Assembly (NCBI RefSeq): GCF_048323755.1
Contig: NZ_JBLWFS010000041.1
Span: forward strand, 1-23,081
Direction: 5' to 3'
DNA: 23,081 nt
Source: Alkalihalobacterium sp048323755
GTDB lineage: Bacteria; Bacillota; Bacilli; Bacillales; Bacillaceae_F
The position numbers and the translations under genes were made by a program. Shown here one piece after another: positions 22,957 through 23,081 of the stretch. Below the pieces are notes generated by a model. That model did no database searches. It saw nothing but the letters and a program-made list of their open reading frames with translations, and had not been told where the DNA came from. Position 1 is the stretch's first letter; every line of letters begins with the position of its first letter.

Positions 22957-23081
22957 ATCGAGTAGGAGGAGGTGATTAACCTCCGACCTCTCACACCACC
23001 GTACGTACGGTTCCGTATACGGCGGTTCAATTTTATACTAAGCATGTACTTTGTTGTAATGTTGGACACAAGAGATTAGCC
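22957..23081 (-). mobile_element. Group II intron, 3' end (domains V-VI), partial
   Basis: On the minus strand a domain V-like hairpin pairs ACCGCCGTA (complement 23019-23027) with TACGGTGGT (complement 22996-23004). Its lower stem carries a CGC-type triad. A domain VI-like hairpin, GGAGGTTAATCACCTCC (complement 22968-22984), follows, and then the terminus CTACTCGAT at 22957-22965. An adenosine seven bases from the end is a plausible branch point. The end of an intron-encoded protein frame lies just upstream, as expected in domain IV. The 5' part is off the right edge. The exact 3' splice site and class are inferred. Confidence 0.88.
23038..23081 (-). CDS. C-terminus of the intron-encoded reverse transcriptase/maturase (partial)
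   Basis: The frame entering from the right edge reads LISCVQHYNKVHA and then TAG (23038-23040). The spacing Cys-x2-His-x3-Val-His resembles the final HNH-endonuclease motif of intron-encoded proteins, which normally ends near LCxxCHxxVH. The stop lies 11 bases before the domain V-like stem, the usual place for this ORF to end. Only 13 codons are visible, so the assignment depends on the adjacent intron RNA. Confidence 0.6.
   Translation of the reverse strand, partial: LISCVQHYNKVHA

Noticed and set aside
22923..23069. 49-residue N-terminal extension of ThrS
   Set aside because: The extension translates the intron domain V-VI RNA; the family-typical start and ribosome-binding site are at 22922.

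Overview
The window looks like core chromosome of a low-GC, endospore-forming Bacillaceae species. It carries a spore SASP gene (sspI), ysdB, ysdC, ysgA and polX homologues, a pheST T-box, an L20-type infC leader and a sigma-W-like promoter. Gene order follows the Bacillus subtilis thrS, infC-rpmI-rplT-ysdA, ysdB, ysdC, sspI, ysgA, pheST, zapA-yshB-polX-mutS2-yshE, lcfA segment, read mostly on the minus strand from right to left. The species cannot be fixed from sequence reading alone.

Layout from left to right. Positions 1-122 look like the end of an IS3-family (IS150-like) insertion sequence just downstream of lcfA. lcfA (fatty acid activation) follows, with a cre operator inside its promoter. 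A 27-residue membrane peptide ORF, yshE (DUF350), mutS2 and polX form a recombination/repair operon. A five-unit 20-bp repeat array lies upstream of polX. Next come cvpA and zapA, then pheT and pheS with a UUC T-box leader, ysgA (23S rRNA 2'-O-methyltransferase), and the plus-strand spore gene sspI. After these are ysdC (M42 aminopeptidase), an all-alpha dUTPase, plus-strand ysdB behind a sigma-W-like promoter, a VTT/TVP38 membrane protein and ysdA (DUF1294). The translation operon infC-rpmI-rplT has an L20-type attenuator and an AUU-started infC. A PAS-PAS-GGDEF-EAL cyclic-di-GMP enzyme with a structured leader follows, then thrS. At the right edge the last domains of a group II intron, plus the C-terminus of its reverse transcriptase/maturase, lie directly upstream of thrS.

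Most of the window is housekeeping: tRNA charging, ribosome assembly, DNA repair, division, fatty acid breakdown. The accessory signal lies between genes. Both window edges hold mobile elements. Two copies of one dispersed inverted-repeat element lie upstream of sspI and ysdB, and a second hairpin repeat family lies beside sspI. The rnhC gene usually found between pheT and zapA is absent. I found no defence system, CRISPR array, prophage or clearly novel multi-gene system. The best candidates for a second look are the intron in the thrS leader, the dispersed element at the predicted start of the ysdB transcript, the 20-bp repeat array, the 27-residue peptide and the leader of the cyclic-di-GMP gene.
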